From: Flavobacteriaceae bacterium
GTDB lineage: Bacteria > Bacteroidota > Bacteroidia > Flavobacteriales > Flavobacteriaceae
Assembly (NCBI GenBank): GCA_013214275.1
Contig: JABSPP010000102.1
Span: 1 to 6,375, forward strand
Length of the DNA stretch: 6,375 nt
Direction: 5' to 3'
Shown: positions 1-6,175 of the stretch, piece by piece
How positions within the stretch are numbered: position 1 is the stretch's first letter
Layout of the letters: every line of letters starts with the position of its first letter
Translations under genes and position numbers: made by a program
Notes under the pieces: model-generated
Databases searched by the model: none
Told to the model about the DNA's origin: nothing
Seen by the model: only the letters and a program-made list of their open reading frames with translations

Positions 1-1082
1 TCTACTTGTTCTGGACAAACTCGACTAATAAATCGGAGAGGAAATCAAGTGACGAAACACTCAAACTTCAATTACAACTGAACGAACAGTTGAGAAATGA
101 AATACAAGAAATTCGTAAGGAAGTGAACGAGAATGCTGAAAAGGGAAGGTTTGAGATTGAGTCTAAATTGAAGGATATCAACAAAGAAATCAATGATTTT
201 CACAAGGCTTCAAAATCAGATATGCACAAACAATTTTCTGAATCTACCAAAGTCATATCAGAAGTGACAAAAGAACTAGAGAAAATAAAAGGAACTAACG
301 AACAAGTATTAAACTTTGCTAACCAGATGAAGAGTCTGGAAAAAATTCTGAGTAATCAGAAACAGAGAGGAATACTAGGTGAAATTCAACTAGAAAATCT
401 ACTAGCTAATGTTCTACCGCCAGAACTATTTCAGATGCAGTATAAGTTTCCAAATGGTGAGGTAGTGGATGCCATCGTTAAAGTTGGAAATTTTGTTATT
501 CCTATTGATGCCAAATTTTCATTAGACAATTATAATAAAATGATTGAAAGTGATGATAAAGCAGAAGTTGAAACATTAGAACGCAACTTTAAGACTGATA
601 TCAAAAAAAGAATTGATGAAACAGCCAAATATATTAGACCTAGAGACAAAACCACAGACTACGCTTATATGTTTATTCCTGCTGATGGCTTATATCAAGA
701 CTTGCTGAATAGCAGGGTTGGAACATTACAAATCAATTCTAGGGATCTTGTGTCGTATGCTTACACAAAAAAAGTGATGATTGTATCTCCAATGAGTTTA
801 TTTCCAATGTTACAAATTACTGTTAAAGCCCTACATAATCTGAAAGTAGAAAATTCTATTAGAGATATTCAAGTGAATATAGAAAAACTCTCGAGCCATT
901 TAAAAGCATATAAAATTTACCATAACAAATTGGGAAATACCCTTGGAACTGCGGTGAATCATTACAATATCAGTTCTAAAGAGTTTAAGAAAATCGATAA
1001 GGATATTTTAAAAATATCTGAAGGCAAGAGTCAAGTTAATTTTGAAATTGACACGGTTGAAAAGCCACAATTAGACAGCTAA
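1..1082 (+). CDS. rmuC: RmuC family DNA recombination protein, 5'-truncated by the window edge
   Basis: The reading frame is open to the left edge (first full codon at 3). The TTG at 6 is therefore probably internal, and the usual N-terminal membrane anchor of RmuC should lie just upstream; the first residues (YLFW) could be its end. Numbering from that TTG, residues about 10-115 are charged and heptad-like, typical of the RmuC coiled coil. The RmuC domain follows: RGILGEIQLE (121-130), an acidic residue at D155 after FPNGEVV, and IPIDAKF (166-171). E126, D155, D168 and K170 make a plausible PD-(D/E)xK nuclease-like core. Later family blocks are YMFIPADGLY (221-230) and VMIVSPMSLFPML (257-269). 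Known for the family: RmuC limits recombination at inverted repeats and is a predicted nuclease of unproven activity. The stop is TAA at 1080-1082. The gene faces glyA convergently. Family assignment is confident; the true start is not visible. Confidence 0.93.
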   Translation, partial: YLFWTNSTNKSERKSSDETLKLQLQLNEQLRNEIQEIRKEVNENAEKGRFEIESKLKDINKEINDFHKASKSDMHKQFSESTKVISEVTKELEKIKGTNEQVLNFANQMKSLEKILSNQKQRGILGEIQLENLLANVLPPELFQMQYKFPNGEVVDAIVKVGNFVIPIDAKFSLDNYNKMIESDDKAEVETLERNFKTDIKKRIDETAKYIRPRDKTTDYAYMFIPADGLYQDLLNSRVGTLQINSRDLVSYAYTKKVMIVSPMSLFPMLQITVKALHNLKVENSIRDIQVNIEKLSSHLKAYKIYHNKLGNTLGTAVNHYNISSKEFKKIDKDILKISEGKSQVNFEIDTVEKPQLDS

Positions 1083-1159
1083 TTGATTTGCTTAGCCATT
1101 CGACGAGCACTTCATTGATGTAATCCTCTAGATTCCAATTATATGGATATTAATTATAC

Positions 1160-1181
1160 GTTCTTTGAAGCTGAAAAGAAC
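1160..1181. terminator. Weak hairpin between convergent rmuC and glyA
   Basis: A perfect 7-bp inverted repeat, GTTCTTT (1160-1166) and AAAGAAC (1175-1181), encloses an 8-nt loop in the 117-nt gap between two converging genes. On the plus strand a five-T run follows only at 1197-1201. On the minus strand AT-rich sequence follows directly. The stem is AT-rich and the U-tracts are poorly placed, so bidirectional terminator function is inferred mainly from position. The rest of the gap shows no ORF or RNA gene. Confidence 0.3.
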
Positions 1182-1199
1182 CCCCGATAATCCCTGTTT

Positions 1200-2474
1200 T
1201 TATACCACGAACAAAGGTCTGTGACTCATAAAACTATGCACCTTATCGGCTATATTTTGTAACGTATCATCGTTGTCATGATTAAGGATAGCTTGATCAA
1301 TAAACTCTACTATGGTTATCATATCATCTTCTTTTAAACCACGCGTAGTAATCGCAGGGGTGCCAATTCGTATTCCTGAGGTTACAAAAGGCGATTGATG
1401 ATCAAAAGGAACCATGTTTTTGTTCACAGTGATATCTGCTTTTCCTAGGGCGGCTTCTGCTGCTTTCCCAGTGATGTTTTTATTTCGTAAATCGATTAGC
1501 ATCACGTGGTTGTCTGTACCTCCGGAGATCAAATGGTACCCTTTGGATACAAAAGCTTTTGCCATGGCAGCAGCATTCTTTTTCACCTGAATTTGATAAT
1601 GTAAAAACTCATCTGATAATGCCTCGCCAAATGCGATTGCTTTAGCTGCTATAATATGTTCTAATGGCCCACCTTGATTACCAGGAAATACAGCAGCATT
1701 GAGTAATGTTGACATTTTTTTAGGTTTTCCACTTTTTAAGGTGAGCCCAAAGGGATTATCAAAATCTTTTCCCATTAAAATCAAACCACCTCTGGGTCCA
1801 CGTAGTGTTTTGTGCGTTGTTGTGGTAACAATATGACAATGCGGTAATGGATCATTTAAAATTCCTTTTGCGATCATTCCAGAGGGGTGAGAAATATCTG
1901 CTAGCAACAAAGCACCAACACTGTCTGCAATTTCTCTAAATCGCTTAAAATTCATATCTCTAGAGTATGCAGAAGCACCTGCAATGATCATTTGAGGTTT
2001 TACTTGATTTGCAATTTCTTGAATTTTGTCGTAATTCAACACACCAGTATCCTTCTCAACTCCGTAAAAGTGAGGTTTGTATAATTTTCCTGAAAAGTTT
2101 ACTGGAGAACCATGAGTTAGATGCCCTCCATGAGAAAGGTCAAAACCCAGTATTTTATCTCCAGGATTCAAACAAGCAGCAAAGACTGCCGTATTGGCCT
2201 GTGATCCAGAATGAGGCTGCACATTGGCATATTCTGCTCCGTATAGTTCTTTTGCTCTATCTATGGCAAGTTGTTCTACGACATCTACAATCTCACATCC
2301 ACCATAATAACGTTTATTAGGGTAGCCTTCGGCGTACTTATTTGTTAAAACTGACCCCGCAGCTTCCATGACTTGTGTACTTGCAAAGTTCTCCGAAGCA
2401 ATTAACTCTATTCCATTGATCTGCCGCTCTCTTTCCGCATCAATTAGTTCAAAAATCTCAGTATCTCGTTGCAT
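1200..2474 (-). CDS. glyA: Serine hydroxymethyltransferase (glycine hydroxymethyltransferase)
   Basis: A cytoplasmic PLP enzyme that interconverts serine plus tetrahydrofolate with glycine plus 5,10-methylene-tetrahydrofolate, supplying one-carbon units. The 424-residue length is normal for bacterial GlyA. Visible blocks: the N-terminal ELIASENFAS (23-32); NKYAEGYPNKRYYGG (45-59); QPHSGSQAN (86-94); LTHGSPVNFSGK (119-130), containing the histidine expected to stack on the cofactor (H121); LADISHPSG (191-199), with the pyridine-binding aspartate D193; TTTTHKTLRGPRGG (217-230), with Schiff-base lysine K222; FPGNQGGP (263-270); and SGIRIGTPA (366-374), where R369 should bind the substrate carboxylate. 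No key residue is missing. The ATG start at 2472-2474 gives the standard N-terminus and is preceded by an A/T-rich leader without Shine-Dalgarno. It is divergent from fahA and shares a 100-nt promoter region with it. The 103-residue frame on the opposite strand (2009-2320) is a shadow. Confidence 0.98.
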   Translation of the reverse strand: MQRDTEIFELIDAERERQINGIELIASENFASTQVMEAAGSVLTNKYAEGYPNKRYYGGCEIVDVVEQLAIDRAKELYGAEYANVQPHSGSQANTAVFAACLNPGDKILGFDLSHGGHLTHGSPVNFSGKLYKPHFYGVEKDTGVLNYDKIQEIANQVKPQMIIAGASAYSRDMNFKRFREIADSVGALLLADISHPSGMIAKGILNDPLPHCHIVTTTTHKTLRGPRGGLILMGKDFDNPFGLTLKSGKPKKMSTLLNAAVFPGNQGGPLEHIIAAKAIAFGEALSDEFLHYQIQVKKNAAAMAKAFVSKGYHLISGGTDNHVMLIDLRNKNITGKAAEAALGKADITVNKNMVPFDHQSPFVTSGIRIGTPAITTRGLKEDDMITIVEFIDQAILNHDNDDTLQNIADKVHSFMSHRPLFVV

Positions 2475-2498
2475 TGTTAAATTTTATTTAAGAAACAT

Positions 2499-2532
2499 CA
2501 AAAGTAATGAAAAAACGTTTTGAGGATTGCAA
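2499..2532 (-). promoter_or_regulatory. Predicted Bacteroidota-type promoter of glyA
   Basis: Read on the minus strand, 2506-2499 is TACTTTTG, an exact match to the -7 consensus TAnnTTTG. A TTG triplet at 2532-2530 lies 23 nt upstream as a candidate -33 element, at the long end of the usual spacing. Transcription would begin around 2492-2495, giving a leader of about 20 nt before the ATG at 2474. The consensus is established for Bacteroidota; the assignment here is by pattern and position only. Confidence 0.6.
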
Positions 2533-2548
2533 CTTTCTACTATATTTG
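2519..2548 (+). promoter_or_regulatory. Predicted Bacteroidota-type promoter of fahA
   Basis: TATATTTG at 2541-2548 matches the -7 consensus TAnnTTTG exactly. TTTG at 2519-2522 lies 18 nt upstream as the -33 element. Transcription would start near 2552-2556, leaving a leader of about 20 nt before the ATG at 2575. This promoter would place the upstream in-frame TTG at 2527 outside the transcript, which supports the later start. It overlaps the glyA promoter by about 14 bp (2519-2532). Confidence 0.65.
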
Positions 2549-2574
2549 ATGCAAACTTTATCAACAATCTTTCA

Positions 2575-3855
2575 ATGAAAATAACGGCTAACAATCCAAA
2601 AAGAAAATCATGGTTAAAAGTTAGTGAAGTCTCTGATTTCCCCATACAGAACATTCCTTTTGGTGTTTTTATTACAAAAGATGATATCATTACAATTGGA
2701 AGTAGAATTGGTGATTTTGCTATTGATCTCGGGGCCTTACATCAGTTGGGATATTTTAATGGCATTCCATTAACAGATGATATCTTTTTACAAGATAATC
2801 TTAATGATTTTATTGCTGATGGAAGAAAAACATGGCGGTTGGTTCGTAATCGTATAGCTGATATCTTCGATGTTAAAAACGGCTCGCTTCGCGATAATCC
2901 GTCTCACAAAGACAAGGTGATTTTTAGGATGGATGAAGTGGAAATGTTATTGCCTGTAAGAGTGGGAGATTATACCGATTTTTATGCCAGTAAAGAACAT
3001 GCTACGAATGTAGGGAGTCTATTTAGAGATCCAGAGAATGCATTATTACCAAACTGGTTGCAAATTCCGATTGGATATCATGGTCGCAGTTCCTCTATAA
3101 TACCATCTGGAACAGCTGTTCGGAGGCCTTATGGACAAACTAAGCCTGCTGAGGGAAGTAAGACCCCCGGATTTGGTCCTTCTAAGCTGCTGGATTTTGA
3201 ACTGGAAATGGCTTTCATTACTACTGCATCCAACCACTTAGGTGATCGCATTCCTATTGACGAAGCTGAAGATTACATCTTTGGATTGGTTCAATTTAAC
3301 GATTGGTCAGCTAGGGACATACAAGCTTGGGAATATGTGCCTTTGGGCCCCTTTTTAGGAAAGAATTTTGCTTCTACAATTTCTCCTTGGATTGTTACCT
3401 TAGACGCTTTAGAACCCTTTAGAGTGGAGACCCCTACACAGGACCCACAACCACTTCCCTACCTGCAACACAAAGGAAGAGGAAGTTTTGATATTCACCT
3501 TCAAGTAGGAATTCAGCCAGAAGGAGAAAAGGAAACAGTGGTAGCCAACTCCAATTTTAAATATATGTACTGGACCATGGCGCAGCAATTGGCTCATCAT
3601 ACCGTTAATGGTTGTCCAGTAAATTCTGGAGATATGATGGGAAGCGGAACCATTTCTGGACCTACCAAAGATAGTTTTGGGTCTATGTTAGAGCTCACAT
3701 GGAGAGGTCAGCATCCAATTAAGTTAAGCGACGGTACTGAAAGAAAGTTTATCAATGACAACGATATAGTGATCATGCGAGCCTATTGTCAAAATGAAGA
3801 CGTACGAATTGGATTTGGTGAATGTACTGGTAAAGTCTTACCAGCTAAAGAGTAA
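2575..3855 (+). CDS. fahA: Fumarylacetoacetase (fumarylacetoacetate hydrolase)
   Basis: Hydrolyses 4-fumarylacetoacetate to fumarate and acetoacetate, the final step of the tyrosine/phenylalanine homogentisate pathway. I take the ATG at 2575 (426 residues) rather than the in-frame TTG at 2527. The family N-terminus is of the type MxxTANNPxRKSWLxV, and the predicted promoter lies inside the extra 16 codons. The protein has the small N-terminal domain (about 1-120) followed by the C-terminal FAH fold. By comparison with mammalian FAH, the visible active-site residues are D135 in DYTDFY and H142 in KEHATNVG (metal ligand and catalytic histidine), E209 and E211 in DFELEMAF and D243 in FNDWSARDIQ (metal ligands), and K263 in GPFLGKNF. 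The SGTISGP (357-363) and MLELTW (371-376) motifs are also present. It appears intact and full length. Other tyrosine-degradation genes (hmgA, hppD) are not in the window, so the gene is either alone here or followed elsewhere. The converging helicase gene ends 65 nt downstream. Confidence 0.97.
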   Translation: MKITANNPKRKSWLKVSEVSDFPIQNIPFGVFITKDDIITIGSRIGDFAIDLGALHQLGYFNGIPLTDDIFLQDNLNDFIADGRKTWRLVRNRIADIFDVKNGSLRDNPSHKDKVIFRMDEVEMLLPVRVGDYTDFYASKEHATNVGSLFRDPENALLPNWLQIPIGYHGRSSSIIPSGTAVRRPYGQTKPAEGSKTPGFGPSKLLDFELEMAFITTASNHLGDRIPIDEAEDYIFGLVQFNDWSARDIQAWEYVPLGPFLGKNFASTISPWIVTLDALEPFRVETPTQDPQPLPYLQHKGRGSFDIHLQVGIQPEGEKETVVANSNFKYMYWTMAQQLAHHTVNGCPVNSGDMMGSGTISGPTKDSFGSMLELTWRGQHPIKLSDGTERKFINDNDIVIMRAYCQNEDVRIGFGECTGKVLPAKE

Positions 3856-3920
3856 GTAAAGCGATACACATCTTTTATTTTTGGTGGTCCTCACACATCG
3901 TTTTTAATTATATTGAATAA

Positions 3921-5468
3921 CTATTCGTCCACTGGAGCATGACCGTGAATGTTTTTGTAGATCTTGTCAAAATTGGCTCTCAGATGTGCGTTTAATTTCT
4001 TTTTGTAATCGTCTTTAAGCCAAGTCACGAAATTGTGTGTGCTCTTGGAAATACACTTTGTATATTGATGAATACGGTTATCGATCTCCTCTTTTAGCAT
4101 CTTTGTCAATGCTAGAGCATCCCACAAATCCTCGCTGTTTTCGACACAAATTTTCGCATGATGCGCTATGGATTTTTCCAATACTTTTTTTGATGACTCA
4201 CCTGCCGCAATAGTATCTCTATAGTGTTGTTTCATGTTAAAATAGAGTTCTTTGGAATTGGAAAATTCCTTCTTCACTTCGGGTGTTAATTCATACTGAA
4301 AATTACTCTCAATTTCCTCATCAGAGAGAATAGCATCTAAATAATAATCAGGAGCTTTGAACATTCGTTGCCAATCAAGATCTGCACCCCAAGCTCCAAA
4401 GCGATGGAAATTATTCCCTAAATCTACAACGGTAAAAGTATTTTTATCATTCAGAATTCGAGAACCGCGACCTATCATCTGATAATATAAGGTCAGAGAT
4501 TTTGTAGCTCTATTTAAAATAATTGACTCGATGGTAGGTTCGTCAAAACCAGTAGTTAATATGCTTACAGAGGTGATAATAGCATTGGGTGTTTTTTTGA
4601 ACCACGTTAGGATAAAATCCCGTTCTTTCTTTGTATTGGTATTGTCTAGATGCGCTATAGGATATCCAGCTTGTTTGAATGCGTGAAATACTTGTATAGA
4701 AGTGTTAATACCGTTATTAAATATTAATGTTTTTTTTCCTTTAGATGTTTCTTCGTAAGCATCCACTAACTTAGATAACATATCGGTATTTGTGTATAAA
4801 TCTTCAGACGATTTTACGGTATAATCACCATTAGCTCCAACTTCTAATGAAGTTAGCCCTACATTGAAGGAATAAAAATCAGCTTTAGACAGGTACTCGT
4901 TATCAATTAAATAGCGGATAGATTCTCCAACATATAATTCATCATAGTTCTTATACATGGGCAATTTAACGTTTGAACTCAAGGGAGTTGCTGTTACACC
5001 AAGAATAATAGAGTTGTCGAAGAATTTGAATATTTTGGTAAATGAGTTATAATGGGCTTCATCAACAATAACCAAGCCTATATCGGAAATATCCAATTTA
5101 TCATCATTTAGTCGATTGTTTAATGTCTCTACCATAGCAACGAAACAACTGTATTCCACTTGATCATCTAATTTGGCGGTACTACTTATAATCTTATTGC
5201 AAACACCAAATTCGTGCAGCATTTTTGAGGTTTGTTTGCTTAGTTCGATTCGGTGAGTAAGAACCAGCGCTCTTTTTTTGTATATGTTCAGGTATTGTCT
5301 AACAATCTCAGAGAAGATCACTGTTTTTCCGCCTCCTGTTGGTAATTGATACAAAAGGTGGTAATTGTCCGGAGCTTTTTCTAGTCTTAGAAAAATCTCT
5401 TTAATGGCTGTCTTCTGATAATCATATAAATCTTTTCCTAAAGTATGTTTAACTGTATCGATAATCAA
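3921..5468 (-). CDS. Superfamily 2 DEAD/DEAH-box helicase, RadD/SSL2-like
   Basis: An ATP-dependent nucleic-acid helicase or translocase of 515 residues; the substrate cannot be told from sequence. Motifs in order: a Q-motif-like YDYQKTAI (15-22), Walker A PTGGGKT (43-49), motif Ia LTHRIEL (70-76), DEAH box VDEAH (135-139), motif III TATP (159-162), motif IV region TLIFNNG (247-253), motif V TTGFDEP (305-311) and motif VI QMIGRGSR (330-337) with likely arginine fingers R334 and R337. After these come GNNFHRFGAWGADLDW (351-366), then about 150 lysine- and glutamate-rich, probably helical residues (366-515) that I do not recognise. No zinc-binding cysteine cluster is present. The start is TTG at 5468-5466: an in-frame TAA lies three codons upstream (5477-5475), and the first internal ATG (residue 83) would remove Walker A. 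The gene follows ytxJ after 13 nt and is probably co-transcribed. Catalytic motifs are intact. A restriction, repair or phage-derived helicase are all possible; no partner nuclease or methylase adjoins it. Confidence 0.9.
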   Translation of the reverse strand: MIIDTVKHTLGKDLYDYQKTAIKEIFLRLEKAPDNYHLLYQLPTGGGKTVIFSEIVRQYLNIYKKRALVLTHRIELSKQTSKMLHEFGVCNKIISSTAKLDDQVEYSCFVAMVETLNNRLNDDKLDISDIGLVIVDEAHYNSFTKIFKFFDNSIILGVTATPLSSNVKLPMYKNYDELYVGESIRYLIDNEYLSKADFYSFNVGLTSLEVGANGDYTVKSSEDLYTNTDMLSKLVDAYEETSKGKKTLIFNNGINTSIQVFHAFKQAGYPIAHLDNTNTKKERDFILTWFKKTPNAIITSVSILTTGFDEPTIESIILNRATKSLTLYYQMIGRGSRILNDKNTFTVVDLGNNFHRFGAWGADLDWQRMFKAPDYYLDAILSDEEIESNFQYELTPEVKKEFSNSKELYFNMKQHYRDTIAAGESSKKVLEKSIAHHAKICVENSEDLWDALALTKMLKEEIDNRIHQYTKCISKSTHNFVTWLKDDYKKKLNAHLRANFDKIYKNIHGHAPVDE

Positions 5469-5481
5469 GGGATTTTAAAAT

Positions 5482-5865
5482 TTAAAGATAAGATGCTATC
5501 TGCACTTGCACGATGTCGTGGTGAGAAGCATAAACAACTACTGTCTCATTTTTGATGATTAATAACTGTGGAGATTGATGAACTACCTTATATGTCTGAC
5601 TCACTTCATTAGAAATGTTTCTGAAACTTAAAACATCTAAGTAGTACACCTTTAGATTTCCCATGGATGAATTGAATGCATTCTCAAACTGTTTTTTTAC
5701 CATGCTACTAATCACACATCGAGTTGAGTGCTTAAAAATCAGAATTGTTTCTGATTTAGAGAGTTTCCTTATTACTTCTAATTGATTAGAAGAATCTAGG
5801 GTAATCCAGTTGAGATAAGCCTTTTTATCATTACCATTATTCTTTCCAAAAACAGTATCAAACAT
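5482..5865 (-). CDS. ytxJ: YtxJ-type monothiol thioredoxin-fold protein (bacillithiol-system redox family)
   Basis: A 127-residue cytoplasmic protein with no signal peptide. It has the YtxJ (DUF2847) pattern: W20 followed by ITLDSSNQLEVI, a beta strand ending IFKHSTRCVIS (43-53) with the single cysteine C50 at the thioredoxin active-site position, YYLDVLSFRNISNEV (74-88), a cis-proline region VVHQSPQLLII (94-104), and the terminal ASHHDI (113-118). Thioredoxins have CxxC; here the second cysteine is replaced by serine (CVIS), as is usual in this family, so a bacilliredoxin-like monothiol exchange is the family-based guess. Activity has not been shown from this sequence. I choose ATG at 5865-5863 over TTG at 5871, which would add two residues. 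The gene heads a two-gene operon with the helicase and is divergent from clpB, which fits a stress-response setting. Confidence 0.82.
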   Translation of the reverse strand: MFDTVFGKNNGNDKKAYLNWITLDSSNQLEVIRKLSKSETILIFKHSTRCVISSMVKKQFENAFNSSMGNLKVYYLDVLSFRNISNEVSQTYKVVHQSPQLLIIKNETVVVYASHHDIVQVQIASYL

Positions 5866-5885
5866 TCCCAAAGGTTGATTTTCTG

Positions 5886-5918
5886 CAAAAATACAATCAA
5901 TATCATTAAGTGAACGAA
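5886..5918 (-). promoter_or_regulatory. Candidate promoter of the ytxJ-helicase operon
   Basis: On the minus strand 5893-5886 reads TATTTTTG, an exact TAnnTTTG -7 match. It predicts a start near 5879-5882 and a leader of about 15 nt to the ATG at 5865. The -33 element is imperfect: TTCG at 5918-5915, 21 nt upstream. The spacing to the gene is right, but the weak upstream half makes this less certain than the glyA and fahA promoters. Confidence 0.45.
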
Positions 5919-5924
5919 TTTATG

Positions 5925-5979
5925 TGAATAAATACATGATTCTTGTACAAAAATCCTATAGATATAGGTAGTTTATTCA
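5925..5979. repeat. Cluster of short palindromes (possible operator sites)
   Basis: An 8-bp perfect inverted repeat, TGAATAAA (5925-5932) and TTTATTCA (5972-5979), encloses two smaller palindromes: TTGTACAA (5943-5950) and CCTATA-GA-TATAGG (5955-5968, six paired bases on each side of a 2-nt centre). The last has the shape of a repressor operator. AT-rich DNA yields such palindromes by chance, so a regulatory role is inference from position between two divergent genes. Confidence 0.4.
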
Positions 5980-6175
5980 TAATATGCCGATAGTGAAAAT
6001 CTAATAATTTACGTGTCTCGAGGGAATTTGTAAAACTGTAATTTTTGCAGCTTTTTTCTACTCTAAGTGACTTTATGTCTGATTAAATTGTTTTTTATTG
6101 ACATTATTGCGGAAAAATTCACATGAAATTTTAAGGAATAAAAATTGTGATGCAAGTAGAAAAAAAATAAGATAT

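Larger units (their letters stand above)
5866..6175. other. Divergent intergenic region between ytxJ and clpB
   Basis: About 310 AT-rich bases without a credible gene; the ATG-initiated frames I traced here are only a few codons long (for example six codons from 6151). It holds the candidate ytxJ promoter on the left, a cluster of short palindromes at about 5925-5979, and a TTGACA hexamer at 6098-6103 about 73 nt before the clpB start. I found no exact TAnnTTTG element on the plus strand in front of clpB. The nearest is TA-N3-TTTG at 6039-6047, which is one base too long. There is no CIRCE-type inverted repeat. The last 20 bases before clpB are A-rich (eight As at 6160-6167), typical of a Bacteroidota leader. 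Confidence 0.7.

Noticed and set aside
2009..2320. A 103-codon plus-strand frame antisense to glyA
   Set aside because: It lies wholly within the highly conserved glyA gene, its translation resembles no family, and no promoter is evident. It is a shadow of the real gene.
2527..2574. Extended fahA start at TTG 2527
   Set aside because: The extra 16 residues are not part of the family N-terminus and the predicted promoter sits within them. ATG 2575 gives the standard protein.
2507..2578. A 23-codon plus-strand ORF ending in ATGA overlap with the fahA start, resembling a leader peptide
   Set aside because: The predicted fahA -7 element (2541-2548) lies inside it, so the transcript would begin after most of the ORF. 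There is no attenuator hairpin and no amino-acid run.
2484..2690. A 68-codon minus-strand frame across the glyA-fahA gap and the fahA 5' end
   Set aside because: It covers both predicted promoters and the conserved start of fahA, and its translation shows no family pattern.
3046..3600. Two 63-codon minus-strand frames inside fahA (3046-3237 and 3409-3600)
   Set aside because: They are antisense to conserved FAH active-site coding sequence and show no family pattern.
3866..3899. Direct repeat ACACATC (3866-3872 and 3893-3899) between fahA and the helicase gene
   Set aside because: Seven bases twice in an AT-rich gap is close to chance. No stable hairpin with a T-run could be drawn in this 65-nt gap, so no terminator or mobile-element scar is called.
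5866..5871. ytxJ start at TTG 5871, two codons upstream
   Set aside because: An ATG two codons later gives an equally good N-terminus. The difference is two residues and cannot be settled by sequence alone, so I kept the ATG.
3921..5871. A new defence system built from the helicase and YtxJ
   Set aside because: No nuclease, methylase, toxin, reverse transcriptase or sensor domain accompanies the helicase, and its flanking genes are housekeeping or stress genes. The pairing alone does not support a defence claim.
6098..6110. Sigma-54 promoter at TTGACATTATTGC before clpB
   Set aside because: The GG-N10-GC spacing required for sigma-54 is not met: the GA and GC dinucleotides are only 7 nt apart and the first is not GG.
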